Notes: generated by a model not told the origin, from the sequence alone. DNA of 64,000 bases from Candidatus Gastranaerophilales bacterium (GCA_944325085.1 CALUYT010000032.1:1-64000); one strand, 5' to 3'; positions 34,023 to 43,064 are shown, numbered from the stretch's first letter. Numbers and translations are program-made.

Positions 34023-34733
34023 ATGTCATTAGGTGCCACAGCAGTACATACACATAGCAGTGCTAAAATTGGAACATGCCCACATGGAATGCCATTAGGT
34101 GCATGCCCTATTTGTAATGGAATGGCTGGTGGAAACTCAACAACCAAAAGAAATACTCCTCGTAATGTTGGGGAAATGACATATAATCAATGTGCAGCAA
34201 TAGGCGCAATGTTAAGAGCTCAAAAACATGCCAGACAACAAGCTCAAGCAGCACAACAAAGTCACCTGCAAGCCCTTGCAAATTTCCAAAAAACTATAGC
34301 TTCAACACACCAAAGAATAATGGAACTTGCAACAATGATTTCCAATACTATGCCAAAAATTATATCAAGACCCATTAATTTTATTTTGAATAACATTGTA
34401 GGCAGAGTATTAAATATTATACAAAATATACCAACAAATATTACAAATGCTATTCAAACAGTAATTCAAAAATTTACAGAAATATCAGATAAATTAACTG
34501 CTATATATGGAGAAATTAAAGCTGCAATTGGTGAAAAAATTTCTAAATTTACAGCAGATATAAAAAAGAAATTAAAATCAATGTTCTTTATATTTGGAAC
34601 AGATGAAACAGATGATGAAGATAAAAAAATTGATGAAACAAAAAAGACATTTGAGTTAAAAACCTTTATTCACAAATTATACAAAAAACTCAAAAAAGAA
34701 GACGAAAAGGATATAGAAAAGGATGAACGTTAA
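34023..34733 (+). CDS. Cys-motif helical protein, unknown
   Basis: A 236-residue protein. Near the N-terminus is the pattern CPHGMPLGACPICNGMAGG (Cys at about 18, 26 and 29), a likely metal or redox site. A long helical, Ala/Gln-rich region follows (HARQQAQAAQQSHLQAL), then amphipathic helices with VQ/IQN repeats (about 120-190) and a highly charged Lys/Asp/Glu tail. The ATG at 34023 has AGAGGA upstream. It overlaps the next gene by 11 bases. First large gene of a three-gene operon. Confidence 0.65.
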   Translation: MSLGATAVHTHSSAKIGTCPHGMPLGACPICNGMAGGNSTTKRNTPRNVGEMTYNQCAAIGAMLRAQKHARQQAQAAQQSHLQALANFQKTIASTHQRIMELATMISNTMPKIISRPINFILNNIVGRVLNIIQNIPTNITNAIQTVIQKFTEISDKLTAIYGEIKAAIGEKISKFTADIKKKLKSMFFIFGTDETDDEDKKIDETKKTFELKTFIHKLYKKLKKEDEKDIEKDER

Positions 34734-36222
34734 CCCGTTAAATGATGCTGAATTAAGAAGGCAACAAAGGAATTTAACTAATTCACAAAGAAAAAATAAT
34801 ATAAATACAAAAGAAGGAGTCTTAGTTAATAATTTAATTAAAGACAAAGACTGCTCTCAATGTACCCTTTCAAATACAAAAGATACATATATTATTTCGG
34901 ATAAAGTTCCTATGCCTAATGGCTTATATAATGAAAATAAAAAACTTGATAAAAAACTAATTCCTTTAAGTGGTATTGCACTTGGAGTAATGGGCTCAAT
35001 AGCTTTGTTATCTTTATTTTTAAATCATAGTGCCAAAACAGCTATCGGCTTAGCTAAAGAAAAATGGCTTCCAGCAGTTACAAGAAATGTTCAATTAAGT
35101 AATGAAAATTTTCAAGTATTTTACCAAATGGTTTCAAACCCAAACCGCAAAACATTTATTGCCGGAGTAGGGGTATTAGCTCTTTCTGCCATGGCATTTA
35201 TGAGTAAAACATTTTTTGATGGCTACAAAGATATATGGGTAAAACGAAAAGAAGCAGATATACAAAAAAATCTTCAAGAAAATTTAATCTCTGTTGAAAC
35301 CCAATCATTTTCAGGCAAAATGCAAATTATTAGAAGCATGCTTTCTAAATATTCAACCGATTTTGAAAAATACATAAATAATGATGAAGAAAAAATACTT
35401 CCAAACTTTGGAAGAAAAAATCTTTTAAAAATTCCTTTCACATCTAAAGAAAATAAAGATAATAAAACAACTTCAAATATAAATAATATCATTTTAGGTA
35501 TTGGAACAACAATAGGAATAATATCACTTGGATTTTTGTCATTAAAAAATCTTTCCAAAAGTAAAATCAATTTACAAAAAAACTGTGAAGAATTAAAAGA
35601 CGGAATTATGCAAATAGTTAAAACTTCATCAGATAAAACAAAAGAAATTGATAAGAACAATTTGGAACATTTATTTATGGCTTCTGAATCTACAGAAGAT
35701 TTCATAACCGAACAAATTAAATCCTTAAAATGGGGAACAAATGAAGAAAAAGAAGAATTAATCAAAAAAATTGTAACCAAAATAAAAACATCAACAACAA
35801 AAGTTAATCCAAATATTGGTGGAGACGGAACTCCAAAACCTGCATTTAACTCATTCGTTGATGACTATCGAGCATTTTTCTACAACTGGCTTTTAGATAC
35901 ATCAAACCCGCAATTCAAACTGTTATTCTTAGGAATCACCGGAATAACAGCAGTAAGCTACGGTGGAAAACTTGCAGGTGATGCAATAAAAGAAGTTCAA
36001 GTGAAAAAAATCAACGCAGAAACAGAACTCGATTTACAAAAACGACTCGTTTCAACAGAACTTAGAAATTTCAAATCTAAAAAAGATGCTGCCATAATGC
36101 CACTTGTAGAAGAATTTTATAAACAAGTTGATAGCGGAAAACGCTCAAAAGAAGAATTAAAAACTATGGCAGAAAATATTTTATTTGAAATTAAAAATGG
36201 TCCTCCATTTGTATATTCATAA
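34723..36222 (+). CDS. Membrane protein with internal duplication, unknown
   Basis: A 499-residue protein with about four hydrophobic helices (near residues 81-100, 142-165, 253-275 and 397-415). Residues about 129-195 and 381-455 are similar: each has an aromatic NF/DY-x-x-FFY-type start, SNP, a membrane helix, a VK(R/K)-x-x-A helix, LQ-x-x-L(I/V)S-x-E and a later K-rich part. So the protein contains two copies of a membrane-plus-coiled-coil unit. A Cys pair (CSQC) is near residue 46. Overlaps its upstream neighbour. Function unknown. Confidence 0.65.
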   Translation: MNVNPLNDAELRRQQRNLTNSQRKNNINTKEGVLVNNLIKDKDCSQCTLSNTKDTYIISDKVPMPNGLYNENKKLDKKLIPLSGIALGVMGSIALLSLFLNHSAKTAIGLAKEKWLPAVTRNVQLSNENFQVFYQMVSNPNRKTFIAGVGVLALSAMAFMSKTFFDGYKDIWVKRKEADIQKNLQENLISVETQSFSGKMQIIRSMLSKYSTDFEKYINNDEEKILPNFGRKNLLKIPFTSKENKDNKTTSNINNIILGIGTTIGIISLGFLSLKNLSKSKINLQKNCEELKDGIMQIVKTSSDKTKEIDKNNLEHLFMASESTEDFITEQIKSLKWGTNEEKEELIKKIVTKIKTSTTKVNPNIGGDGTPKPAFNSFVDDYRAFFYNWLLDTSNPQFKLLFLGITGITAVSYGGKLAGDAIKEVQVKKINAETELDLQKRLVSTELRNFKSKKDAAIMPLVEEFYKQVDSGKRSKEELKTMAENILFEIKNGPPFVYS

Positions 36223-36234
36223 AGGGAAAATTTC

Positions 36235-36735
36235 ATGATTCAACAAATTCAAAGCATATCATACACAAATCCATATACAAATTATCAACCAAAACCATAT
36301 TATGCCTGTACATCTTGTCAACTTCCAACACCAACAAGAAATTACTGTACATTTGATAAAAATGAAGTTGATTATTTTGTAAACCAAAAAGAACAAGCTC
36401 TTCCATACCTGACAGAAATTTTAAAACATTCAAATAATGAAGCTCAAATTACTGAAACACTATACATTTTAGATAGAATGCATGATAATGGTACAAAAGG
36501 AATTGATAAGTTATATCCTGTTTTATCAAGATTTAATAATACTCAATCACCAAATATCCAAACATTTTTAGCAGGGATATACCGTAAAACACAAATTCCA
36601 GATGCTTTTGGACCACTAATCAAAATGCTTATACAAAATTCACTAAAACCTGATAATCCAAATTCAACCTTCGATCCAAATGAAGAAATTGGAGGAGCAA
36701 TTTTAAGCTATATTTCTGAAAGATTTAATAAATAA
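36235..36735 (+). CDS. HEAT-like helical protein, unknown
   Basis: A 166-residue protein with a Tyr/Pro/Cys-rich N-terminus (YYACTSCQLPTPTRNYC) and a C-terminal helical region resembling HEAT repeats (QALPYLTEILKHSNNEAQITETLYILDRM). HEAT-like folds bind other proteins. The Cys cluster echoes the upstream genes. Third gene of the 34-36.7 kb operon, 12 bases after the previous stop, ribosome site AAAGGGA. Function unknown. Confidence 0.65.
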   Translation: MIQQIQSISYTNPYTNYQPKPYYACTSCQLPTPTRNYCTFDKNEVDYFVNQKEQALPYLTEILKHSNNEAQITETLYILDRMHDNGTKGIDKLYPVLSRFNNTQSPNIQTFLAGIYRKTQIPDAFGPLIKMLIQNSLKPDNPNSTFDPNEEIGGAILSYISERFNK

Positions 36736-36797
36736 ATACAACATCAAAAAGCCCTCTATCAATAGATTTAATAAATATTTCTAACCCCTGTTAACGA

Positions 36798-36826
36798 TTG
36801 ACATTTTCATAAAAATACGATAGAAT
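36798..36826 (+). promoter_or_regulatory. Strong promoter directly before the start codon
   Basis: TTGACA at 36798-36803, a 17-base spacer and TAGAAT at 36821-36826. The ATG begins at 36833, six bases after the -10, so the mRNA would be leaderless. Confidence 0.65.
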
Positions 36827-36832
36827 AGAAGA

Positions 36833-37645
36833 ATGGAGTTAACAGTATTAGTTGATAATAACAATCGAGTTGGAAATTGTTTAATTTCAGAACACGGTCT
36901 CTCATTTTTCATAAAAGAAGGTGACGTGCAGCTTTTATTTGATTGCGGTTCTACCGATGCTTTTATTAAAAATGCTTACAAAATGGATATGGATTTAGAA
37001 CATGTAACAGATATTATTCTATCTCATAGCCATAGAGATCACGTTGGTGGATTTTTAAGACTTCAATCATTATATAAAAAATTTAAATATATCGGACTTG
37101 AGCTTAGCCCTAAAAACGTTATAGCCCACCCTGATGTATTTAAAGAAGTTCCTAAAAATGAAAATACTGAAGATGGTACAGAAGATGATTCTCTACATCT
37201 TTCAAAAGATAAAATTGAAAAATTCTTCAATTTAACATTAACAAATAAACCGGTACAAATTACTCCAAAACTTATTTATTTAGGAGAAATTCCTTTAAAA
37301 TACGGTAATATAAAAAATGACTATGCTCCTGATGAAACTGCATTAGCATATAAATCAGAAGAAGGTTTAATAATAATTTCAGGATGTTCACATAGCGGTG
37401 TAGAAAATATTATTGAACATGCAAAAGAAGTAACTCGAGAAAACAGAGTTCATACATTAATTGGCGGATTGTATTTAATAAACAGAGATGGTGACGAAAT
37501 TAATGCATTAGGCAAATATTTACAATCCCAAAATATTAAACACATTTATCCTTGTCACTGTACAGATTTAGAATCTAAAATTATTCTTTCTAAATTTGTT
37601 GTAATTAAAGAAGTAAATACCGGTAAAAGATATAATTGGACATAA
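36833..37645 (+). CDS. Metallo-beta-lactamase-fold hydrolase
   Basis: A 270-residue enzyme of the dihydropteridine-type MBL family. The metal motif is SHSHRDHVGG (H-x-H-x-D-H) at about residue 64, GCSHSGVEN near 183 and HCTDLES near 244. Relatives include the MptA/ribofuranosyl-aminobenzene phosphate synthase-like group. Substrate unknown. No ribosome site; transcript predicted to be leaderless. Ends three bases from the converging HTH gene. Confidence 0.87.
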   Translation: MELTVLVDNNNRVGNCLISEHGLSFFIKEGDVQLLFDCGSTDAFIKNAYKMDMDLEHVTDIILSHSHRDHVGGFLRLQSLYKKFKYIGLELSPKNVIAHPDVFKEVPKNENTEDGTEDDSLHLSKDKIEKFFNLTLTNKPVQITPKLIYLGEIPLKYGNIKNDYAPDETALAYKSEEGLIIISGCSHSGVENIIEHAKEVTRENRVHTLIGGLYLINRDGDEINALGKYLQSQNIKHIYPCHCTDLESKIILSKFVVIKEVNTGKRYNWT

Positions 37646-37648
37646 ACA

Positions 37649-38053
37649 CTAAGAATGTATTTGAAAAGGACATTTAGTACAATGTGCTTTTGGGTGCAAT
37701 ACTAAATTATCTTCTAAATCGTACATTTTCGCAATTCTTGTATCTAAAGTTGCACCACATCGTGGACATTTTAAGCCACCTGCACCATTTAATATTAACT
37801 GTTTTAAACTTTCTATAATTTCAGGAGAAATGATATTACTTGAAATATCTTTTTCTAATTGCTTAATCTCCTGAGGATCACATTTTAACACTTTAGCCAA
37901 AGCTTGCCTTACTGTAACTGCTAAAAATAATTCTTTCCCAGCCTCAACTTCCTCAACAATTTCTAATGGAACATTTGCAGCTATGGCAAGTCCTTTTTGA
38001 GTTAAACCTAACTCTTCGCGTTTTGTTTGTATGAATCTTGCTAATGTTTTCAT
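37649..38053 (-). CDS. XRE-type HTH regulator with zinc ribbon
   Basis: A 134-residue protein. Residues 3-60 are a Cro/CI-type helix-turn-helix (FIQTKREELGLTQKGLAIAANVPLEIVEEVEAGK). A C-terminal zinc ribbon begins near residue 99 (CPRCGATL, then CTKC). A DNA-binding domain fused to a zinc ribbon suggests a redox- or metal-responsive regulator, or a multiprotein-bridging role. Monocistronic. Confidence 0.84.
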   Translation of the reverse strand: MKTLARFIQTKREELGLTQKGLAIAANVPLEIVEEVEAGKELFLAVTVRQALAKVLKCDPQEIKQLEKDISSNIISPEIIESLKQLILNGAGGLKCPRCGATLDTRIAKMYDLEDNLVLHPKAHCTKCPFQIHS

Positions 38054-38249
38054 AAAAATATAATAGCATATAGATAAACCTATAAATATTAAGAATTATT
38101 ACAATTGCAAAAAAAATATCCTAAAGTAATATCTGACAAGCATTTTAGGCAAATATATAAGTAAAAACTCAAGTATAGCATGCAATTTTGGAATAAAAAA
38201 ATTTTTTATGTAAATAAGGGGAACAAAATAAAGAAAACGGGGAAACATT

Positions 38250-39347
38250 ATGTTAAGTTATTTATCTTATGCAAATGCACCATACTGGGGATTCCTACCT
38301 ATGGGAATGACAAACTTTGGTGGTGATACTCAAATTTTCACAATACCAAACTATGCAAGCCCTAACATTGGACTTATGTTAAATCCAATGGGTCAAGCTG
38401 CGCTTACACCATCAGTAGGTGGTGGTTTTAACTTACCTAGTTTCAATCCCCAATCAGCAGTTGAATATGCAAAAGCTCTTGTTACCCCAATATTAAATAA
38501 CATGGCAAGTTCTAGCATAAATACCAGTTTGCAAAATATTTCTATGACTAAAACAAGATTAAATGCAATGTTACAACAAGAAAACATTACAAGTGCTCAA
38601 AGACAAAAAATTAATGAATTATTAGAAAAACTAGATGAACAAGAAAAGAAATTAAAAGAACTAACAACATCTACTAATCTTGATCCACAAACAGCATATA
38701 ATAAAGCTATTGAAATCGAAAAAGAAATCAGAAAAATTATAAATGAAGTTTCTGAGTTAGTACAAAATACATCATCAACTCCTGGTAGCTCAACACCAAC
38801 CACATCAACTCCAGGAACTTCAACTCCTGGTACTTCAACTCCTGGCACTTCAACACCAGCAACATCAACTCCAGGAACTTCAACTCCATCTTCAGTTACT
38901 CCTACCAATAATATCGACAATTTCTCTGAAGAAAATAAAGCTATGGCAGATGTATTCAGTGATGCTGTAAACGACAAATGGGGAACTGATAATGAAAAAT
39001 TTAATTTAGTATGTTCAAATATAAACAAAGATAACGTACTAGAAGTAATGCTTGCTTGGAATAAATACCACTCAGGTGATGATAACGAATCATTTATGGA
39101 AGCATTTATGTGGGATGCAGATTCAACACAGAAAAAAGAATATGGTAAACTAATAGCTAATGCTCTTAGAGATAGAGCAGAAGAATTAGGCGTATATGAT
39201 GAATGCAAAGAAGAATTTGCACAAATAAACAAAGAATTAAATAGCTTCTTCTATATTAGCAATGATATTTCTGCACAATTTGATTCCATTATAGAAAAAA
39301 TGGCAAAAAAAGCAGGAAGTAAATATGGAACAGCTCAAAAAAGTTAA
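38250..39347 (+). CDS. Protein with STPGT linker and annexin-like domain
   Basis: A 365-residue protein. The N-terminus is Gly/Pro/Tyr-rich without a classical signal peptide. Residues about 90-175 form a helical coiled coil (TKTRLNAMLQQENITSAQRQ, LLEKLDEQEKKLKEL). A Thr/Ser/Pro linker of repeated STPGT units covers about 176-220. The C-terminal 120 residues contain KWGTDNEKFN, then CSNINKDNVLEVMLAWNKY, closely following the annexin repeat pattern (GTDE-x-x-(L/F), then a helix before Y-x-x-x-x-G). It probably binds surfaces or membranes. Own terminator; start after CGGGG. Confidence 0.68.
   Translation: MLSYLSYANAPYWGFLPMGMTNFGGDTQIFTIPNYASPNIGLMLNPMGQAALTPSVGGGFNLPSFNPQSAVEYAKALVTPILNNMASSSINTSLQNISMTKTRLNAMLQQENITSAQRQKINELLEKLDEQEKKLKELTTSTNLDPQTAYNKAIEIEKEIRKIINEVSELVQNTSSTPGSSTPTTSTPGTSTPGTSTPGTSTPATSTPGTSTPSSVTPTNNIDNFSEENKAMADVFSDAVNDKWGTDNEKFNLVCSNINKDNVLEVMLAWNKYHSGDDNESFMEAFMWDADSTQKKEYGKLIANALRDRAEELGVYDECKEEFAQINKELNSFFYISNDISAQFDSIIEKMAKKAGSKYGTAQKS
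38772..38900 (+). repeat. Tandem repeat coding for STPGT linker
   Basis: About eight 15-base units of the type ACTTCAACTCCTGGT encode Ser-Thr-Pro-Gly-Thr repeats. The third bases vary (CCTGG, CCAGG, CCAGC), so the array is not brand new. It forms a flexible linker. Confidence 0.85.
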
Positions 39348-39421
39348 TAATTCCGATTCCTCAAGAAAAGAGAAATGTGAATATTATGATTAATAGGTTA
39401 GAAAAGTAGTGTAGAAATTTT

Positions 39422-39448
39422 AGCCCTGTTTAAACAGGGCTTTTTTTT
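39422..39448 (+). terminator. Terminator
   Basis: AGCCCTGTTTAAACAGGGCT at 39422-39441 is a perfect palindromic hairpin followed by seven T. It ends the 38250 gene. Confidence 0.93.
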
Positions 39449-39529
39449 GTAAAAAATTTATTACAAAAAGCAATTTTTACGCATAAAAATACTTTATATA
39501 AATATATAGGAAATTCACAAGGGATATCT

Positions 39530-39997
39530 ATGAGTACACAGGTTGGCAAAATTATATCTGAATACGATTACAAATATGGAACATCTGATTATGCCATTAA
39601 TCTTAGAAAAACATATGGCGATAACGGATATCAAAAATATGTTGCCAAAACAAATAGCATTATGGAAAAAGAAAAAGACCTTACAAATCCTATAGCAGTA
39701 TCAAAAGAAAAATATATCCAAGCAAAAAAAGAACAATATATAACAGCATTAGCCAATTATAAAAAAGCTAGCAATGTTTGGAATGAATATAAACCACAAT
39801 ATTCAATAAACTTAAATAATGCAACAACACAAAATGGCGGAGCATTAAACGGTACTCAAAAACATAATGTACTAAAAAATTCTGGAGATGGAGCCGTTAG
39901 CGCATATAATAATTTCAACGATGCACAGTCTGAAGTTAATTATGCATTAAGCCTATACCATGATGCAACTCATAGCGGTATGAGCTTTTTATCTTAA
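39530..39997 (+). CDS. Small Tyr/Asn-rich protein, unknown
   Basis: A 155-residue hydrophilic protein with a Lys/Tyr-rich helical middle (KEKYIQAKKEQYITALANYKKA) and Asn/Gly-rich stretches. No signal peptide, Cys or membrane segment. AAGGGA ribosome site. Monocistronic between the terminator and rpsO. No family recognised; the short segment NFNDAQSEVNYALSLYHDA looks helical. Confidence 0.62.
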   Translation: MSTQVGKIISEYDYKYGTSDYAINLRKTYGDNGYQKYVAKTNSIMEKEKDLTNPIAVSKEKYIQAKKEQYITALANYKKASNVWNEYKPQYSINLNNATTQNGGALNGTQKHNVLKNSGDGAVSAYNNFNDAQSEVNYALSLYHDATHSGMSFLS

Positions 39998-40100
39998 TGC
40001 TTTTTAACATCATGTATTGATTTTTTTCCTTGAACATATTATTATTTCCTTGTAGAGTGCTTACGCCAATAATCACTCAACAAGAAAAGGAAAAACTAAT

Positions 40101-40370
40101 ATGTCAATTAACTTAAAAAACAAACAAGAAATTGTTAAAGAATTCGGCAAGAACGAAAAAGACACAGGTTCATCAGCAGTACAAGTTGCTATGATGACTC
40201 AAAAAATCAGCGAATTAACTGAACACTTAAAATCAAATAAAAAAGATTTCGCTACAAAAAGAGGTCTTTTGATGATGGTAGGTAAAAGAAAAAGATTACT
40301 AGCATACATCAAATCTCAAAATCTTGACGAATACAGAGAATTGATTAAAAAATTAGGAATCAGAGGTTAA
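40101..40370 (+). CDS. rpsO: 30S ribosomal protein S15
   Basis: An 89-residue primary rRNA-binding protein of the 30S platform. Family motifs are TGSSAVQVAMMTQKISELT, HLKSNKKDFATKRGLLMMVGKRKRLL and YL/YRELIKKLGIRG. Length matches the normal 89. Ribosome site AAGGA. The AGTGCTTACGCCAATAATCACT upstream segment could form a small hairpin, as expected for autogenous S15 control, but no clear pseudoknot is visible. Strong terminator follows. Confidence 0.97.
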   Translation: MSINLKNKQEIVKEFGKNEKDTGSSAVQVAMMTQKISELTEHLKSNKKDFATKRGLLMMVGKRKRLLAYIKSQNLDEYRELIKKLGIRG

Positions 40371-40385
40371 TCTGAAAAACTTTTA

Positions 40386-40417
40386 AAAAGACCGACCTTT
40401 TCAGGTTGGTCTTTTTT
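40386..40417 (+). terminator. Terminator after rpsO
   Basis: AAAAGACCGACC at 40386-40397 pairs with GGTTGGTCTTTT at 40404-40415 (one wobble), followed by T. It lies 15 bases after the rpsO stop. Confidence 0.92.
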
Positions 40418-40436
40418 TAGATTAAAAAGGAGTTTT

Positions 40437-41639
40437 ATGAAAACACTAAAATCAATGCGTTTACATATCGGTATTTTTGGTAAAACTAATGTTGGAAAAT
40501 CTTCATTATTAAATAGAATTACAAATCAAGATATTTCTATCGTTTCAGACATCGCAGGAACAACAACTGACGTTGTCGAAAAATCTATGGAATTATTACC
40601 AATAGGTCCTGTAAATTTCTTAGATACAGCAGGAATCAATGATTCTACCGCATTATCTTCAGAACGCATTGAAAAAACCATGAAAACTTTAAATAGAATT
40701 GATATTGCCACAATCGTATGTGATTATAATGGGGTTGACAACTATGAAAAATCTTTAATGGAAAAATTTAATGAATTAAAAATTCCATATTTGATTATTG
40801 TAAATAAAACTGATATCCAACAACCAAGTGAAAAAACTTTAGAAGAATTAAATAATTTATGTAAAAATGTTTTAGTAACATCTACATACTCAGATGAAAC
40901 TTTGGTATATAAATTTAAAGAAACTTTAGTAAAATTATTACCTGATGATTTTGTAAATTCACCAAAAATCGCAGGTGACTTAGTTCCTGAAAAAAGCACA
41001 GTTATTTTGGTTATACCTATTGATAAAGAAGCTCCAAAAGGACGTATAATTCTGCCTCAAGTACAAGTTCTAAGAGATTTATTAGACAGTAATTGTATGA
41101 GTTTAGTTGTAAAAGAAACAGAATTAAAAGAAGCTATTGAAAATCTAAAGACTCCACCATCACTTGTTATAACAGATTCACAAGCCTTTAAACAAGTAGA
41201 TGAAATTGTACCTGAAAATATCCCACTAACATCATTTTCAATATTATTTGCAAGATTAAAAGGTGATTTAGAAGCATTTACCAAAGGCGCAAACGCTATT
41301 GATAATTTAAAAGATGGGGATAAAGTTTTAATATTAGAAAGTTGCACTCATCATGCTATAGAAGATGATATTGGCAGAGTAAAAATTCCAAATTTATTGA
41401 GAAAAAAAACAGGCAAAAATCTTATTATTGATAATATTGCAGGACATGATTTCCCAGATATTTCACAATATAAACTAATTATACATTGTGGCGCTTGCAT
41501 GACAAACAGACGCGAAGTTCTATCAAGAATACTAATTGCTTCACAAAAAAATATTCCTATAACAAATTATGGTATTACAATTTCATATTGTCTTGGAATT
41601 CTCCCTAGAGCATTACAAATTTTTTCTAAAAACATATAA
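40437..41639 (+). CDS. hydF: [FeFe]-hydrogenase maturation GTPase HydF
   Basis: A 400-residue scaffold that carries the H-cluster precursor to HydA. The N-terminal Era-like GTPase has the P-loop GKTNVGKSSLLN, IAGTTTDVV and DTAG. The middle is the dimerisation domain. The C-terminal cluster site has CTHH (about residue 303) and CGACM (about 355), the conserved FeS ligands of HydF. AAGGAG ribosome site. Convergent with hydG, three bases apart. HydE and the hydrogenase itself are not in this window. Confidence 0.94.
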   Translation: MKTLKSMRLHIGIFGKTNVGKSSLLNRITNQDISIVSDIAGTTTDVVEKSMELLPIGPVNFLDTAGINDSTALSSERIEKTMKTLNRIDIATIVCDYNGVDNYEKSLMEKFNELKIPYLIIVNKTDIQQPSEKTLEELNNLCKNVLVTSTYSDETLVYKFKETLVKLLPDDFVNSPKIAGDLVPEKSTVILVIPIDKEAPKGRIILPQVQVLRDLLDSNCMSLVVKETELKEAIENLKTPPSLVITDSQAFKQVDEIVPENIPLTSFSILFARLKGDLEAFTKGANAIDNLKDGDKVLILESCTHHAIEDDIGRVKIPNLLRKKTGKNLIIDNIAGHDFPDISQYKLIIHCGACMTNRREVLSRILIASQKNIPITNYGITISYCLGILPRALQIFSKNI

Positions 41640-41642
41640 TAC

Positions 41643-43064
41643 TTAAAATCTGAAATCACGTTGACCGTTGTGAATTTTTTCAAGATTTTCTTCAACAATA
41701 CATTCCATTTTAGGGTTTTCCAGTGTTTTCAATTCTTTTTGAATAAGCTGTTCACCAATTTCTTTTGTAGCAGGAGAAGCGTAATCTTCTAAATATTCTT
41801 TCAAAGTCATAATTGCATTTGGGTGACAGAAATTATGAATTTGGTGTTCTTTGCATATTGCCATAAATCTATCGCCAACTCTGCCTTCTCTATAACAAGC
41901 TGTACAAAAACTTGGGACATATCCAAGTTCCATAAGCCATTTTATAACTTCGTCCAAAGTTCTTCTATCTTCAACATCAAATTGTGCGGTTTCTTCCTCA
42001 GATTCATCTTCAGGGTGAGCATAACCTCCAACACTAGTTTTTGAACCCCCGCTAATTTGAGAAACACCTAATTTCAAAACTCTTTCCCTACATTTTTTAG
42101 ATTCTCTTGTAGATATAATCATGCCGGTATATGGAACAGAAATTCTAATACAAGCAACAATCTTAGCAAAAGTATCATCATCAATTCCATTATCAAAAGT
42201 TGAAGGATCGATATCATCAGCTTTTCTAATTCTAGGAACTGAAATTGTATGAGGTCCAACACCGAATACTGCTTCTAAATGTTCAGCATGCATTAAAAGT
42301 GCAGAAAATTCATAACGGTACAATTCTAAACCAAACAAAACGCCCAAACCTACATCATCAATACCGCCTTGCATAGCTCTATCCATAGCTTCTGTATGAT
42401 AAGCATAATTATGTTTTGGTCCTGTTGGATGTAATTTTTCGTAAGATTCTTTATTATATGTTTCTTGGAATAGAATATATGTTCCAATTCCTGCTTCTTT
42501 TAATTTTCTATAATTTTCAACGGTTGTAGCCGCAATATTAACATTTGCTCTTCTTATGGCACCATTTTTATGATGGATTGAATAAATTGTTTTCAAAGAT
42601 TCTAAAACATATTCAATAGGATTATTAACAGGATCTTCCCCTGTTTCTATTGCCAAACGTTTATGTCCCATATCTTGTAATGCAATAACTTCTTCTTTTA
42701 TTTCTTCTTGGGTCATTTTTTTACGAGGAATATGTTTATTTTTTGCATGATATGGACAATACACACAACCATTTACACAATAATTTGACAAATATAAAGG
42801 AGCAAATAAAACAATTCTATTTCCATAATAATCTTGTTTAATCTTTTCTGCTAATTTAAAAATCTCTTGATTTTTTTCTTCGATATCACAATCCAATAAA
42901 ACTGCCGCTTCTCTATGTGTTAAACCTTTCCCTAAACGCGCTTTATCTAAAATTTTGTCAATTAATTCTACATTATGCTTATTTTCTTCTGCATATTTTA
43001 AAGATGCCAAAACTTCTTCATGATTTATAAATTCTTCGGCTTTATTTGATTTTGGATTGTACAT
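41643..43064 (-). CDS. hydG: [FeFe]-hydrogenase maturase HydG (radical SAM)
   Basis: A 473-residue radical SAM enzyme that cleaves tyrosine to give CO and cyanide ligands for the H-cluster. The N-terminal 4Fe-4S motif is CVNGCVYC (C-x3-C-x2-C) at about 96-103. The TIM barrel includes IETGEDPVNNP and GGIDDVGLGVLFGL. The C-terminal second cluster has CTACYREGRVGDRFM and a final FCHP. This is the HydG type, not ThiH, which shares the barrel but lacks this arrangement and context. Own promoter region; ends beside hydF. Confidence 0.94.
   Translation of the reverse strand: MYNPKSNKAEEFINHEEVLASLKYAEENKHNVELIDKILDKARLGKGLTHREAAVLLDCDIEEKNQEIFKLAEKIKQDYYGNRIVLFAPLYLSNYCVNGCVYCPYHAKNKHIPRKKMTQEEIKEEVIALQDMGHKRLAIETGEDPVNNPIEYVLESLKTIYSIHHKNGAIRRANVNIAATTVENYRKLKEAGIGTYILFQETYNKESYEKLHPTGPKHNYAYHTEAMDRAMQGGIDDVGLGVLFGLELYRYEFSALLMHAEHLEAVFGVGPHTISVPRIRKADDIDPSTFDNGIDDDTFAKIVACIRISVPYTGMIISTRESKKCRERVLKLGVSQISGGSKTSVGGYAHPEDESEEETAQFDVEDRRTLDEVIKWLMELGYVPSFCTACYREGRVGDRFMAICKEHQIHNFCHPNAIMTLKEYLEDYASPATKEIGEQLIQKELKTLENPKMECIVEENLEKIHNGQRDFRF

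Noticed and set aside
38772-38900. Tandem repeats considered as a CRISPR array
   Set aside because: Units are contiguous, 15 bases long, in frame and code for STPGT; there are no unique spacers. No CRISPR array was seen anywhere.
38597-39232. Antisense frame of 211 codons opposite the STPGT repeat gene
   Set aside because: Its GVEVPGVD repeats are just the complement of the STPGT coding repeat; no ribosome site.
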